Source: Gigaspora rosea (lineage: Eukaryota; Glomeromycota; Glomeromycetes; Diversisporales; Gigasporaceae). From it: 64,000 nt of DNA. This document shows, one piece after another, positions 37,175-50,039 of the stretch. The translations under genes and the position numbers were made by a program. The notes beneath the pieces are model-generated. The model had not been told where the DNA came from. It was given only the letters and a program-made list of their open reading frames with translations, and did no database searches. The stretch's first letter is position 1. Every line of letters starts with the position of its first letter. The stretch is from assembly GCA_003550325.1 (NCBI GenBank), contig QKWP01000054.1, positions 329,410-393,409 on the forward strand. Reading direction: 5' to 3'.

Positions 37175-40100
37175 TGGGGTGGGGCACGGACTAATTAATC
37201 AAACCTATATTAGCTAACTATATAATTTAACATATTACAGATTTTTTCATGTTATGTACACGAGTGTAAATCAGTTATATTAATTATTTCGAACAATTTA
37301 TTTGCATATTAATTATTTCGAACAATTTATTTGCATATTAATTATTTCGAACAAATTTATTTGCATATTAATTATTTAATTATTTATTTTCGTTCAAATA
37401 AATCATCGAATAATTTATTTGCTTTTTCTTTACGATCACTGTCATTAAGATTTTCCTTGCTTGAAATTTGATTATTCATAAATCTTGCTTGCTGTTGACG
37501 TTTTCTGGTTCTAAACTCCAATAAATCAGAAGAGTTACACCCGATTTCATTAAGTGGTAAACTTGCAAGTCGCATTTTTGATTGTTGAAGATCACTTGAC
37601 ATATTTGGATGGGTCTTAAGATCCCATTTATTGAAAAGGCCCTCAACTTCTTGTTGGTAGATCATAATGTACCAGATTCGGTGCTTTACAAATTCGAAAA
37701 TTTTAGGAAATTCACTTAAAGGTTTTCGTTCTTGAATAAATTGATTAAATTCATGGTTAAACCCGGGATCTTGTAGGGCAGCTAATAATCCGAAATCATT
37801 GAATTCACCAGCTTCAGTATCTAATTTGATAAATTTCATATAACATAACTCCCGCAGAGATGGTACTGATAATAAAGGAATTTTTAAAACAACATGTGCA
37901 TAGCTTCGTGCAAACTCCCATCCATACTTTCCACCTAGTCGACAAACACTCTGAGGCAAATGTAACCAGCAATTTAGCCATTTTTGGTGAAGCTCCAATG
38001 CTTTTTTAGCGCCACACTCAAGATCTGAAATGAGTTTAGCAAGTTGATCATCATTTAACAAATTAAGACTTTCCAATAATTCATCCCTAAAAAAATGAAT
38101 AAGGATTTTCCACAATATTACTAAGTTTTGTAGTGTGCGCGATAACCAGGAGAAAGATTTATTGATAAATTTTCATTTAATTCAGAATCATAGCCCATAA
38201 GAAATCTAGTCATAGGATAGTAAAGATCTCTTCCAAAACGAACTAGTAATCTAATTTGAATATTTAAAATCAGATTTTGAAGCCAATTATAAAATAATCC
38301 CATTTTTGTTATATAAGATTTTGGTGTATTATTTCGATTTTTGAGACGTGATAAAAACCACTCAGTAAATTTTATGTGAATATCTTTCCGTTCTAAAAAC
38401 TGCTCAGCACATTTTAATTCATATAGCCATCTAGATCGAATAGGTTGCTAATAGTTTTTTAATTGATAATTAAATCGTTCCTTATAAAGTTGACAGATGT
38501 AATCAGACCGTATTCCCATTGGCTTGTCCTTGTCACTTTTGCTATAACCGTCATGAAGTTCCCAAGCCAAATAAAGAAGATTTGCTGGGTGTTCTTTTTG
38601 TGAAAATCCACTAACACTTGGTAATTTTCCAAAAGCAGCTTCCTCAAAGTTGTTCATTATAATATGTGCAACGTGAAGCCCACATGGGATTCGAAACATG
38701 TTTGTATTATTTAACTTATTAAATAAAGAAATCGCACCTCCAGTTTTGCCAGACATATAATTAGTATTATCTGTAACACATACAAAACATTGCTGAGGAT
38801 TTAATTTAAAATGATTAAAAGTATCCTGTAAGGTTTGAGCAATTGATTTGCCCGTACAAGCTACCAAATCCTTCATTTCCAATACTTGAAAGCTTGGCTT
38901 GTTACTTTTAGAATCCCAAGATATAACGCATAACATAAATATTTTTTGCTGACCCCGAGTAGATTCGTCTAACATTATTCCGAAAGTAAAGTATTCTGAG
39001 AAAATATCTTGGTTAAAGATTTTGTTTACATGAATTTCACTGATTTCTTTGTTCCATCTAATAATAGATTGTCTCGAAATTGATAATGGTAAACTTTCTT
39101 CTGTTAAAAAGCCTAAAATTGAATTTGTAACTTGAATAGTACTTCGAAACGACATTTGATTAATTTGTGAAATTTGTGTAGCCAAATTGATAAAACCGGT
39201 TGAATATTGGTATTTATTTTTCATAAGAGTTGCTTGAATAGTTGCTTTTAAATTTTGAGAATTAACAATCAAAGGTTTACATGCTGCAGCACGTACTCTT
39301 GATATATGTTGACATTGCTTGTATTTATATTGTGATAATGTTCCAGTTAATTGTTTGATTTTATAGTTTTTTTTTGCATTCAAATGCTCTAATTGGGTTA
39401 CTTGTTTTTGAAGCGCCTTATTACTTTGGATTAAAGAGTTTGAATCCTGACCTGCTTTATAAAACGATGAATTTATGATGCTTAAAGCCTTATCTTGTAA
39501 GAATGGTGAAAGTAAATTGCCCTTATTTTGTCCTTTAGAATATCGCATCGTATCCAACAAATGAATAGCAGATTTTAATTGATTATCTGGTAATTTTTCA
39601 ACCATACTTAATAATTTTTGACGATGTGTAGTTTTATTCTTCTCTTGGCTATTAGGTTGCTTAACTATGCCTTGATAAATTAATTGTAATTCGTCATCAT
39701 TCATTTGCGTTAAGCATTGATTAATTTCATTTATATTTTTTACACGGAGAACAGCTTTTCGTTTATTTGCTGAAACTTGGCTTGCCTCACGTGATTGTTG
39801 CTTTCGTTTAGAAATTTTTGGCATCCTTAAATTAAATATTTATTAAAATCGGTCTACTTTAAAATGATTCAGCTCATCAACAAAATATGATATCACCTAG
39901 AAACTTTCACAAGTTGTTAAAAAAGTGTAGAAGAATAAAACTACGCTTGAGGATTTGTTAATGTGAAGGTTTTAAGTATTCGATCAATATAAAATCTTAA
40001 ATTTTATTAATTTTATTAAAATAATTCTATCCGATATTTGCAAATTAGAGCTAATGTGAACTTTAGCAAAAAAATCGGGCGTAACTTTATTGTGATAGTT

Positions 40101-40309
40101 CTTGTGAAGATTTTTCAATCAAAAGAAGTTGGAAAAATAAGTGCAAAGTTGAGGTAAATCCTTTAGAATTTGGTGCTTTTTCTTTATAATTAAATTACAT
40201 AAAATGATTTTTAATTTGATTTTTAATTTCACTGATAAAAAATTTGATCATAGTAAAATGATCAATTTAACTAACATAGTTTTGATTAACTAATCCGTGC
40301 CCCACCCCA
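37175..40309 (-). mobile_element. DNA transposon with long TIRs and 9-bp TSD
   Basis: The ends TGGGGTGGGGCACGGA and the exact inverse TCCGTGCCCCACCCCA continue as imperfect TIRs for about 45 bp. They are flanked by a perfect direct repeat ATAATGTGT (37166-37174 and 40310-40318). The 3,135-bp element carries one coding region on the minus strand. The RNase H-like motifs suggest a hAT-related transposase, but hAT makes 8-bp and Mutator-like 9-bp duplications. One of the nine matched bases could be chance, so the superfamily stays open. It inserted into the degenerate tandem array. Confidence 0.85.
37384..39824 (-). pseudogene. Transposase of the TIR element, RNase H-like, interrupted
   Basis: The first 458 codons (38448-39824) start MPKISKRKQQSREASQVSAN, a basic DNA-binding-like N-terminus. 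A Gln/Asn-rich predicted coiled coil follows (QKQVTQLEHLNAKKNYKIKQ). Next comes an RNase H-like core: FGIMLDEST with a candidate catalytic Asp, then CVTDNTNYMSGKTGG with a second Asp, then PCGLHVAHIIMNNF, which resembles the Cys/His motif of hAT-type transposases. A TAG at 38448-38450 interrupts the frame just before PIRSRWLYELK. The same frame continues to 38121, and the C-terminal 243 residues (37384-38115) are in another frame, possibly after an intron with a TTTTTTTAG end. This copy therefore looks inactive as read, although one stop could be a sequence error. It is not a host gene. Confidence 0.75.
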
Positions 40310-40318
40310 ATAATGTGT

Positions 40319-41390
40319 GGTTGAGAATGGGTTAAGTTTGAATTGGAATTATAATTTCTATTGTGAATTACCAAAAAAATCTTTTACAAAACTTAGTTAA
40401 GAACAGCAGTTCCTTTTCAATCTTTAACAACTTCCCTACCTTGTTTAGTGCTTCAGAATTGCATAAAGAGAGTATCTTCCTCTATTTCAAATACGATCTA
40501 AAATTTCCAATTATAGAATATAATTAAAAATTTTGCTTTGTGTTAAAGCACAAAGGTGCTCTCTTTATGCAAATGCTGACTATACTTGATGCACTCTCAA
40601 TCCACTAAAATTAGATAGAACACGTTAAAAACTGAATAAGTCCTCTGTTTTACAGAACTTACCTGTTATTTTTGATAGCAACTACATATATTGGAATTAT
40701 CGAGATTTCTAACATGAAATAATATATAAAATTGTTACAGTTCTTGTATACTATTCCAGAGTTCATAGTATTTAACTAGAGTTAGTTTTATCTGTAAAAA
40801 CTTACAAAACCTGCTTACTATTCCAGTACACAGTTAAGTTGAGTTATTACTAAACATTTGTTATTCTAGTAATCACAGTATGTAGTAAGGTTTGAATAAT
40901 CATAAATTACCATGAAAATTCTATTAAAAAACTTACTTGCTATTACAGTGAAACAAATATGCTGTTAAAGTATTTTATGAGTTATTATTAAAAATTCTTG
41001 GACTTTGTAAAACATAGTAGTTAAAATTGAGATTGTTTGCATTAGAATTTTTGTACTTTCTATCAAAAAAAATTCTGTACAAAACTTGTTATACAAGTAG
41101 TGTTTGTATCAGGACTATTGTGATTCTAAGTTACAATGAAATTATGTTATTGGTTATTGTAAAAATCATATTATATCGTTTACTAATGTTTCAATTTTAC
41201 TTATTGATAATTAATTCAAACAACATTAATACAAATGATCAAAATATCACAATAATTGCAAATGATTACAGGAATGTTGTAATAAATACTTATCTTATAT
41301 ATATATTATGTAAGTTTTCCCATATTCAGTTTGCATTTTCAGATACAACCAATCAAAAATGTCAAAGTATATAAACTAAAATTAAGTTAT
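40319..41390. repeat. Resumed roughly 110-bp tandem array (left arm of the palindrome)
   Basis: The units continue after the DNA transposon with the same motif order as at 36490-37165. A smaller foldback with TTGCATAAAGAGAG ends lies inside at 40458-40572. The mirror copy lies at 42597-43668. Confidence 0.6.
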
Positions 41391-41398
41391 AAAGGTTA

Positions 41399-42588
41399 AG
41401 TTCCGAAGTTCAGTTCAGTTCAATAGAGGTTCAGGTTCAATGAACCTGAACCTGAACCTGCTCTAAAAGTTCAATAATAAAATAAACCTGAACTTAAAAT
41501 TATTGAACATGAACCTGAACCTGAACTTAAAAAAAGTTCAGTTCAGATTCAGTTCAAGGTTCATGAACATGGTTAGGTTTATAATATAAGTTTATGCACA
41601 TGTTTACCTAAATCACAAAGGTAAAGTTAATAAAATTTAGAGAATTATAGCATTTTGTATAATTTTATTAATAAAATTATTAAAAATATTGTTCTATATA
41701 AAATTATACTAATTTATCATAATTTCTTGCACTAATAAACTTGTTCAGTACCAAAAAATACATCAAATTAGCATATTTTATTTTATTTTCATAAAATTTG
41801 AAGAAAAGATGCTTAATTTTAGAAATTTTTATCAATGATTCAAAATTAAGCATCTTTGATGTGAATTTTAAGAAAAATAAAATAAATATACTGAGATGAT
41901 ATATTTTATGGTGCTAAACAAGTTTACTTAGAACAAAAAGTTATGATCAATTAGTAAAATTTAGAGAATCATAGAAATTTGTATAATTTTATTAATAAAA
42001 TTATACAAATTTCTATGATTCTCTAAATTTTACTAATTGATCATAACTTTTTGTTCTAAGTAAACTTGTTTAGCACCATAAAATATATCATCTCAGTATA
42101 TTTATTTTATTTTTCTTAAAATTCACATCAAAGATGCTTAATTTTGAATCATTGATAAAAATTTCTAAAATTAAGCATCTTTTCTTCAAATTTTATGAAA
42201 ATAAAATAAAATATGCTAATTTGATGTATTTTTTGGTACTGAACAAGTTTATTAGTGCAAGAAATTATGATAAATTAGTATAATTTTATATAGAACAATA
42301 TTTTTAATAATTTTATTAATAAAATTATACAAAATGCTATAATTCTCTAAATTTTATTAACTTTACCTTTGTGATTTAGGTAAACATGTGCATAAACTTA
42401 TATTATAAACCTAACCATGTTCATGAACCTTGAACTGAATCTGAACTGAACTTTTTTTAAGTTCAGGTTCAGGTTCATGTTCAATAATTTTAAGTTCAGG
42501 TTTATTTTATTATTGAACTTTTAGAGCAGGTTCAGGTTCAGGTTCATTGAACCTGAACCTCTATTGAACTGAACTGAACTTCGGAACT
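41399..42588. mobile_element. Palindromic satellite-like element, copy A (centre of the palindrome)
   Basis: It opens with TTCCGAAGTTCAGTTCAGTT and a GGTTCAGG/CCTGAACC-rich subterminal zone. The interior then contains units of about 320 bp that are themselves palindromic, with two kinds of centre: TTTATTAATAAA (near 41672, 41993 and 42315) and GATGCTTAATTTT against AAAATTAAGCATC (near 41833 and 42153). The same structure occurs at 44757-46668, which shows that the small palindromes are native to the family. Confidence 0.7.
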
Positions 42589-43677
42589 TAACCTTTATAA
42601 CTTAATTTTAGTTTATATACTTTGACATTTTTGATTGGTTGTATCTGAAAATGCAAACTGAATATGGGAAAACTTACATAATATATATATAAGATAAGTA
42701 TTTATTACAACATTCCTGTAATCATTTGCAATTATTGTGATATTTTGATCATTTGTATTAATGTTGTTTGAATTAATTATCAATAAGTAAAATTGAAACA
42801 TTAGTAAACGATATAATATGATTTTTACAATAACCAATAACATAATTTCATTGTAACTTAGAATCACAATAGTCCTGATACAAACACTACTTGTATAACA
42901 AGTTTTGTACAGAATTTTTTTTGATAGAAAGTACAAAAATTCTAATGCAAACAATCTCAATTTTAACTACTATGTTTTACAAAGTCCAAGAATTTTTAAT
43001 AATAACTCATAAAATACTTTAACAGCATATTTGTTTCACTGTAATAGCAAGTAAGTTTTTTAATAGAATTTTCATGGTAATTTATGATTATTCAAACCTT
43101 ACTACATACTGTGATTACTAGAATAACAAATGTTTAGTAATAACTCAACTTAACTGTGTACTGGAATAGTAAGCAGGTTTTGTAAGTTTTTACAGATAAA
43201 ACTAACTCTAGTTAAATACTATGAACTCTGGAATAGTATACAAGAACTGTAACAATTTTATATATTATTTCATGTTAGAAATCTCGATAATTCCAATATA
43301 TGTAGTTGCTATCAAAAATAACAGGTAAGTTCTGTAAAACAGAGGACTTATTCAGTTTTTAACGTGTTCTATCTAATTTTAGTGGATTGAGAGTGCATCA
43401 AGTATAGTCAGCATTTGCATAAAGAGAGCACCTTTGTGCTTTAACACAAAGCAAAATTTTTAATTATATTCTATAATTGGAAATTTTAGATCGTATTTGA
43501 AATAGAGGAAGATACTCTCTTTATGCAATTCTGAAGCACTAAACAAGGTAGGGAAGTTGTTAAAGATTGAAAAGGAACTGCTGTTCTTAACTAAGTTTTG
43601 TAAAAGATTTTTTTGGTAATTCACAATAGAAATTATAATTCCAATTCAAACTTAACCCATTCTCAACCACACATTAT

Positions 43678-44082
43678 TGGGGTGGGGCACGGATTAGTTA
43701 ATCAAAACTATGTTAGTTAAATTGATCATTTTACTATGATCAAATTTTTTATCAGTGAAATTAAAAATCAAATTAAAAATCATTTTATGTAATTTAATTA
43801 TAAAGAAAAAGCACCAAATTCTAAAGGATTTACCTCAACTTTGCACTTATTTTTCCAACTTCTTTTGATTGAAAAATCTTCACAAGAACTATCACAATAA
43901 AGTTACGCCCGATTTTTTTGCTAAAGTTCACATTAGCTCTAATTTGCAAATATCGGATAGAATTATTTTAATAAAATTAATAAAATTTAAGATTTTATAT
44001 TGATCGAATACTTAAAACCTTCACATTAACAAATCCTCAAGCGTAGTTTTATTCTTCTACACTTTTTTAACAACTTGTGAAA
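43678..44082 (+). mobile_element. Mirrored end of the TIR transposon
   Basis: The terminal TGGGGTGGGGCACGGATTAG at 43678 begins an exact inverse copy of 39905-40309, cut off by the N at 44083. It is not a separate insertion: the flank is mirrored too. Confidence 0.8.
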
Positions 44083-44083
44083 N

Positions 44084-44756
44084 TTACTTATTTAAATATT
44101 TGATTGAATAATAGCATATAGGAAACTCATATCAAATAGATTCTAAAATGATTGTTATACAAAATATTTATATGGCAATTGAAATTTGATATATGATTAT
44201 AGTTAAAAACCTGGCAATTTTACCATTTGTTTACCCAATAAGTTAAACTCAAAGTACATCTATTTATAAGAAAATTTCTTTATTTTGAGTTTTTCTAGTA
44301 GAAAACCTTTTTTAATCATTTCAATCGCTTTTTCTAGAAAGTTTTTATAAGAACAAAGGTAGGGTATTTGGTAATTGGCTAAGTTTATTAAGTTTCTACT
44401 ACATTTAAATTATAAAGCCAAACAATAGATTTATAAATTGTAAACTATGTGTGTTATACAAATATAAAACTTTATACATTTATTCAATAGGCTACACAAT
44501 ATAAATACTTTAGCACAGTTTATTTTATCTGAACTATAATACATATACGCAGGGTTGGCAAATGTGTCTATTGTCACCAATGGAGCTCCAGTCCATTGGT
44601 CTAAAAATTAACTCCATTGAAAAAAAATTTCAATAAACCAATGGACAATAGACTTTATAGATAATATAATATATAGTAATACTAATATCACATCTAAAAA
44701 ATAATATCTATTATAGTAAAACAAGTATATAGCATACTTGGTAAAGTATATAGACT
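44084..44756. other. Intergenic after the N, no gene seen
   Basis: Unique AT-rich DNA. A CAGGGTTGGCAAATG motif at about 44552-44566 followed by CCAATGG/CCATTGG repeats suggests a hAT-like MITE start, but the other end was not located. Confidence 0.4.
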
Positions 44757-46668
44757 AGGGTTCCGAAGTTCAGTTCAGTTCAATAGAGGTTCAGGTTCAG
44801 GTTCAATGAACCTGAACCTGAACCTGCTCTAAAAGTTCAATACCGAACTGAACCTGAACCTAAAATTATTGAACTGAACCTGAACTTGAACTTAAAAAAA
44901 GTTCAGTTCAGGTTCAGTTCAAGGTTCATGACATATTCAGGTTCATAATATATGCACATGTTTATCTAAATCACAAAGTTAGAATCAATTAGTAAGATTT
45001 AGGGAATCATAGAAATTTGTATAATTTTATTAATAAAATTATACAAATTTCCATGATTCTCTAAATTTTACTAATTGAACTTAATTTCTTGCACTAAGTA
45101 AACTTGTTAAGCACCAAAAAAATACATCAAACTGGTATATTTTATTTTACTTTTCTTAAAATTTGAAGGAAAGATGCTTAATTTTGGAAATTTTCATCAA
45201 AAATTCAAAATTAAGCATCTTTGTTACAAATTTTGAGGAAAATAAAATAAAATATACTGATGTGATGTATTTTTTGGTGCTAAACAAGTTTACATAGATC
45301 AAGAAGTTATGATCAATTAGTAAAATTTAGAGAATCATAGAAATTTGTATACTTTTATTAATAAAATTATATAAATTTCTATGATTCTCTAAATTTTACT
45401 AATTGATCATAACTTTATGATCTAAGTAAACTTGGTTAGCAACAAAAAATACATCACAACGGCATACTTTATTTTATTTTCCTTAAAATTTGCGTAAAGA
45501 TGCTTAATTTTGAATTTTTGATAAAAATTTCCAAAATTAAGTATCTTTTCTTCAAATTTTATGAAAAGAAAAATAAAATATGCTAATATGATATTTTTTT
45601 GGTGCTGAACAAGTTTATTTAGTGCAAAAAATTAGTAAAATTTAGAGAATCATAGAAATTTGTATAATTTATTAATAAAATTATACAAATTTCTATGATT
45701 CTCTAAATTTTACTAATTGATCTTAATTTCTTGCACTAAATAAACTTGTTAAGCACCAAAAATATATCAAATTTGTATATTTTATTTTACTTTTCTTATA
45801 ATTTGCGTTAAAGATGCTTAATTTTGAATTTTTGATAAAAATCTCTAATATCAAGCATTTTTATTCAAATTTTATGAAAAATAAAATAAAATATACTAAT
45901 ATAATGTATTTTTTGGCGCTGAGCAAGTTTAATTAGCACAAAAAATTAGGATCAATTAGTAAAATTAGAAAATCACAGAAATTTGTATAATTTATTAATA
46001 AAATTATACAAATTTCTATTATTCTCTAAATTTTACTAATTGATCCTAACTTCTTGCACTAAATAAACTTGTACAGCACCAAAAAATACATCAATTAGCA
46101 TTTTTTATTTTACTTTTCTTAAAATTTGAAGAAAAGATACTTAATTTTAAAAATTTTTATTAAAAATTCAAAATTAAGTATCCTTTCTTCAAATTTTAAA
46201 AAAAGTAAAGTAAAATATACTGTTTTAATATATTTTTTGGTACTAAACAAGTTTACTTAGTGTAAGAAGTTATAATCAATTAGTAAAATTCATGTAAGAT
46301 ACAATTTTTAATAATTTCATTAATAAAATTATACAAAATGCTTGATTCTCTAAATTTTACTAACTGATTTATACTTCTTACTCCAAGTAAACTTGTTCAG
46401 TAACTCAAACTAGTTTGCAAAATTTGAACTAGCTCAACCAAACTTATTATTGAGTTTAAGTTTATATAAAGTTTTAAATAATAAAATTTAGAGTAAACCT
46501 AGAATCACTAGTTTATATGAATGCTAGACTGAACCTAAACATGTTTATGAACTTATAAACTGAACCTGAACTGAACCTGAACTAGCTCTAAAAGTTCAAT
46601 ACTGAACCTAAACCTGAACCTAAACTTGATCTAAGTTCAGTTGAGTTTAGGTTCATAAGAACACTATA
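44757..46668. mobile_element. Palindromic satellite-like element, copy B
   Basis: It starts TAGGGTTCCGAAGTTCAG and ends with the similar inverted TAGTGTTCTTATGAACC. Both ends are rich in GGTTCAGG/CCTGAACC. Between them lie about five head-to-tail units of about 320 bp, centred on TTTATTAATAAA near 45033, 45357, 45674, 45993 and 46325. Each unit folds into stems such as AGAGAATCATAGAAATTTGT against its inverse. Unlike copy A, it is not flanked by mirrored host DNA. hAT-like ends are inferred; no clear TSD was found. Confidence 0.7.
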
Positions 46669-46669
46669 G

Positions 46670-48950
46670 GCCCTTTTCTATTATATATTCATGTAACAAC
46701 TGCAGAAATGCTTGTAAGATTTTTTTTATAGGTACTGAAGTTATTATTTCTAAACAAATGTTTTACCAAATTATCAAATACTTCTTTACTGATTTGTATT
46801 ACTATAATCGAGTAATATATAGGGTAAGTTAGTAGAAAAGGCATATCAGCGGATTGGCGCAATTGGGTCTTTTTTCGATAAACTGTTACATAAAAATTTG
46901 CTCCTAAGTAACGTTGAAAAACTAACAAACGAAGTACTTGTTACAACTAACAAAAGAGCCTTTTTGACGCCTAGACAAGTTAAAAAACCAATAAAACTTA
47001 ATAAAAGAGCTATGCTAAGCTGTAAAAAGAAGTACTTTTATCGTTTGTTGAAATATTCAGGTGTTTTAGAATGGGTTGGGCATTGAGAAATGGGTTGGTA
47101 ACTATCAAGGATAAATTCGGAAGCTAATTTTCAAAAAAATGGTCTTTTTAATATACTTTTGGCTTATAATTAAATACATAAATTTTGTAATTTTCTACGT
47201 ACTTAATTATAAATACAAAGCTGGTTAAAAAGGCTGTTTTTGTGAAAATTCGCTTTGTAATAAATTTTTGTGTAAAATTTTTTGATAATTCTCGATCATG
47301 ATTGGTTGAGCTGACATGTTACATCGATCCGCCGATATGGGACAAATTTTTTCTAAGTAAAAGTTTTCTTGACTTTAAGCTTAAATATCTTAACAACTAT
47401 CTTAATAAATTTAATATTTTTTTTATTTTAATTCTATATAATTTCAAGATTAAAATAAAAAATTTTTTAGCAAATTTGATTAAATAGTTATTAAAATATT
47501 TTAGTTTAAAAATTAAAAAATTTTACTAAAAAAGATTTGCCTATATTATATAAGACCTTTGTCTTCTTAGCCAATCAACAGTTTCCAATTAGTATTCATA
47601 TAGTGCATATAGCCTAGAACCAACATCATGTGACCAAGTATGGTCAAATTTTTAAAAAATTTTATTATAAAAATTTTGTGATACTTAAAAAATTAGCCAA
47701 TTAAATTTTAGTATAATAAAAAAAATTTTAAAAAATTTATATTAGTGGCCAAAATTTAAGATATATCAAATAATTTGGCAAATAGCTTTAGTTTAAGTAA
47801 ACTAAAAAAAATTGTTTCTGCAATAATATAATACAAAGCTTAAATAATTAATTTACAGAATTATTTTTTTTGTTATAATATTATTATCATTAGTTATAAT
47901 TATTTTTATTTTATATAGTTACTATATGTCACATGATATTGGTTCTAGGCTACATCACTATATTATGATTTAGAGATAGAGCATTACTAATATTTTTACA
48001 ATCTGCTAGTTTAACATTATTTTTATACTTGACAAACTTCTGGTTCATGCAACTTTGCCTATTTTAAATATTAACCATTTTTTTAAAGAAAATAATTGTG
48101 CATACTACAGTATGGAACAGCAAGAAGCATCCAATTTTTTGGGGACACCAAATTTTGGTTACATAACACAACTTCTGATTGGCTAATTTTCATTAAGCAC
48201 CAAATTTGGGTTATATTACACAACTTTTAATTGGCTAATTTTTATTAAACCACCAAAATTGATTTTTTAATAATAAGTATTAACCAATAAAATTACTTGC
48301 ACGTGACTAGCATCAATATGATTGGGTAATTTCTTTGCACCAAATTTCTGTTTTACTATTAAAATTATCAAACTTCGATCTCTTATAACTTTTGTAAAAA
48401 GGAAGATATTAAAAATCTGTCTTACATATTTGTAGTTTAGGCTATAATAATAAATTTGTAAGAGGGATCTTTAAAATAATTATTTGTTATGAAGTTATAA
48501 TACTTTAAACAATTGCAAAAAAATTGAATATTTCTTGCTATCCGCTATCACATACTGTTTTATTTAATATATTACTTGATATTATTTTAACCTTTATTTG
48601 TTTCTTCTATTTTTTTATTAATTTTATACTTTATATTCATGATCTTTGTTATCCATGATTTATAGCATTATCAGGAGCTTTTTTATTGATATTATTTACT
48701 TCATTTCTGCACCTTGTTGTTTTGCTCTAAGTCTTAAACAATTCAACTTTTGTTTTTTTACATAGAGCAAGCAACCTAGGACCCCAAATTTATATATATA
48801 GGTCAGATATTAGTTTGCTTATTTTTGGTATTTTTATACAGATCTTTTTTATTTATAGTAATTTTGCTTATTTTTAAGGTTTTTTTGCAGATCTTTCTAT
48901 TTTTAATAATTTTATAATTAACCTGACCTATCTATGTATATTTTGGGGTT
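46670..48950. other. Intergenic, no gene seen
   Basis: Very AT-rich. Two direct copies of a roughly 70-bp block (ACCAAATTT, TTACACAACTT, GATTGGCTAATTTT) lie at 48148-48250. The overlapping short frames at 46689-47086 and 47302-47487 have no recognisable features. Confidence 0.45.
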
Positions 48951-50000
48951 CTAGCAATTCCAAAATTTTACATACTTTGATTAATTTTTTTCTTCAACTT
49001 TGTTTCTATTTACTTTTGATACAATTTTGACTTTGCTATCTCTTTTGTAATATTGATAGGTAAAGTTTTTAGTTGTTTTATATAAGCTTCAAATTCATTT
49101 TCTTTAATTATTTTGTTTTCATCTTTATTTATATTTGCACTATTTTTGTAACAATGCTTGAGATTCTATATTGTACCAGTATAACCCATATCTATAGGTT
49201 TTTGATAATTATTGGATGCCTTAGGTTTATTTTTCCAATTCTAATTTCATTTTGATAGGAGTTACCAAAATTATTTATTTTTTTAACATGACCCATTGTT
49301 ATTAATTTTCGATTACCAATAAATTTCTAATGTTCATTTTTTTAAGTACAAGACATAAATACTTTTTCTCAATAAATACTACTTAGTTATTATTGTCATC
49401 ATATTGTTTTTCTATATCATTTTACTACTATTCCCCATTATTTTTGGTTTATCTCCTGTACGATTTGACAAGTATGGTTTATATCTGTAAAGTCTTGATA
49501 GTTTTTAAGTATTTGGCATTTGTTTCTTCTAATCTGTATTCTGTTTAGATAGTAAGAAACAAGATTATACTTTCCTTCACTTGATTCTTCTTTTCTAACT
49601 TTTAATAACCAATAGATATTGATTGTTTCTTCTTTTTAATACCAACTTTGTTTTGATAACTATAGAAATTTCTAAAAAACACAGGTGCTGGTCTGTTATT
49701 ATTATTTGTTATTTTATATTTTTTCTTTCTAATACTAACTCTATTTTGATAGCTACATCCAGTATCAAATAAGTTTTATATATTATCTAATAAATCCTCA
49801 TTTTTTTTTTATTTTTCTCTGATCATTATTGTTATCTTGACACTATTTATCCTTTTTTTAGGACTTTTTGTTTACTATTTTTAGGGTTTTCTCTTTTTTG
49901 CTTTTTATTTTCTAGACCAACTTTTGGCAAAGAGTCAATAAGCTTTATTTTTTCTTTCTTCTCACTTTATCTATATTCATATAACTATTCATTTTACTTC
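48950..50000 (-). pseudogene. Heavily decayed Sel1-repeat DNA
   Basis: Read on the minus strand, scattered pieces resemble Sel1 repeats, for example FDTGCSYQNRVSIRK near 49745-49790 and NYQKPIDMG near 49180-49225. They are spaced irregularly between stops and AT-rich expansions. The decay is much further advanced than at 6.6-7.9 kb, and there is no intact frame. Confidence 0.45.
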
Positions 50001-50039
50001 AGACCTATACTTATCCAAGAAATATTCCACACTTCTTTA

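Larger units (their letters stand above)
39905..44082. repeat. 4.18-kb palindrome, two arms of 2,089 bp
   Basis: The sequence from 39905 to 41993 is followed directly by its reverse complement from 41994 to 44082. The centre is ATTAAT at 41991-41996. A 115-codon frame at 41027-41374 reappears residue for residue on the minus strand at 42613-42960, and every block I compared is identical. The right arm ends at base 44082, immediately before the N at 44083. The arms contain the right end of the TIR transposon, part of the 110-bp array and half of a palindromic satellite element. This could be a true inverted duplication seeded at the natural palindrome or an assembly or read artefact. Confidence 0.9.

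Noticed and set aside
41027-41374. 115-codon frame repeated at 42613-42960
   Set aside because: It lies in the AT-rich tandem array and exists twice only because of the palindrome. There is no domain or gene-like composition.
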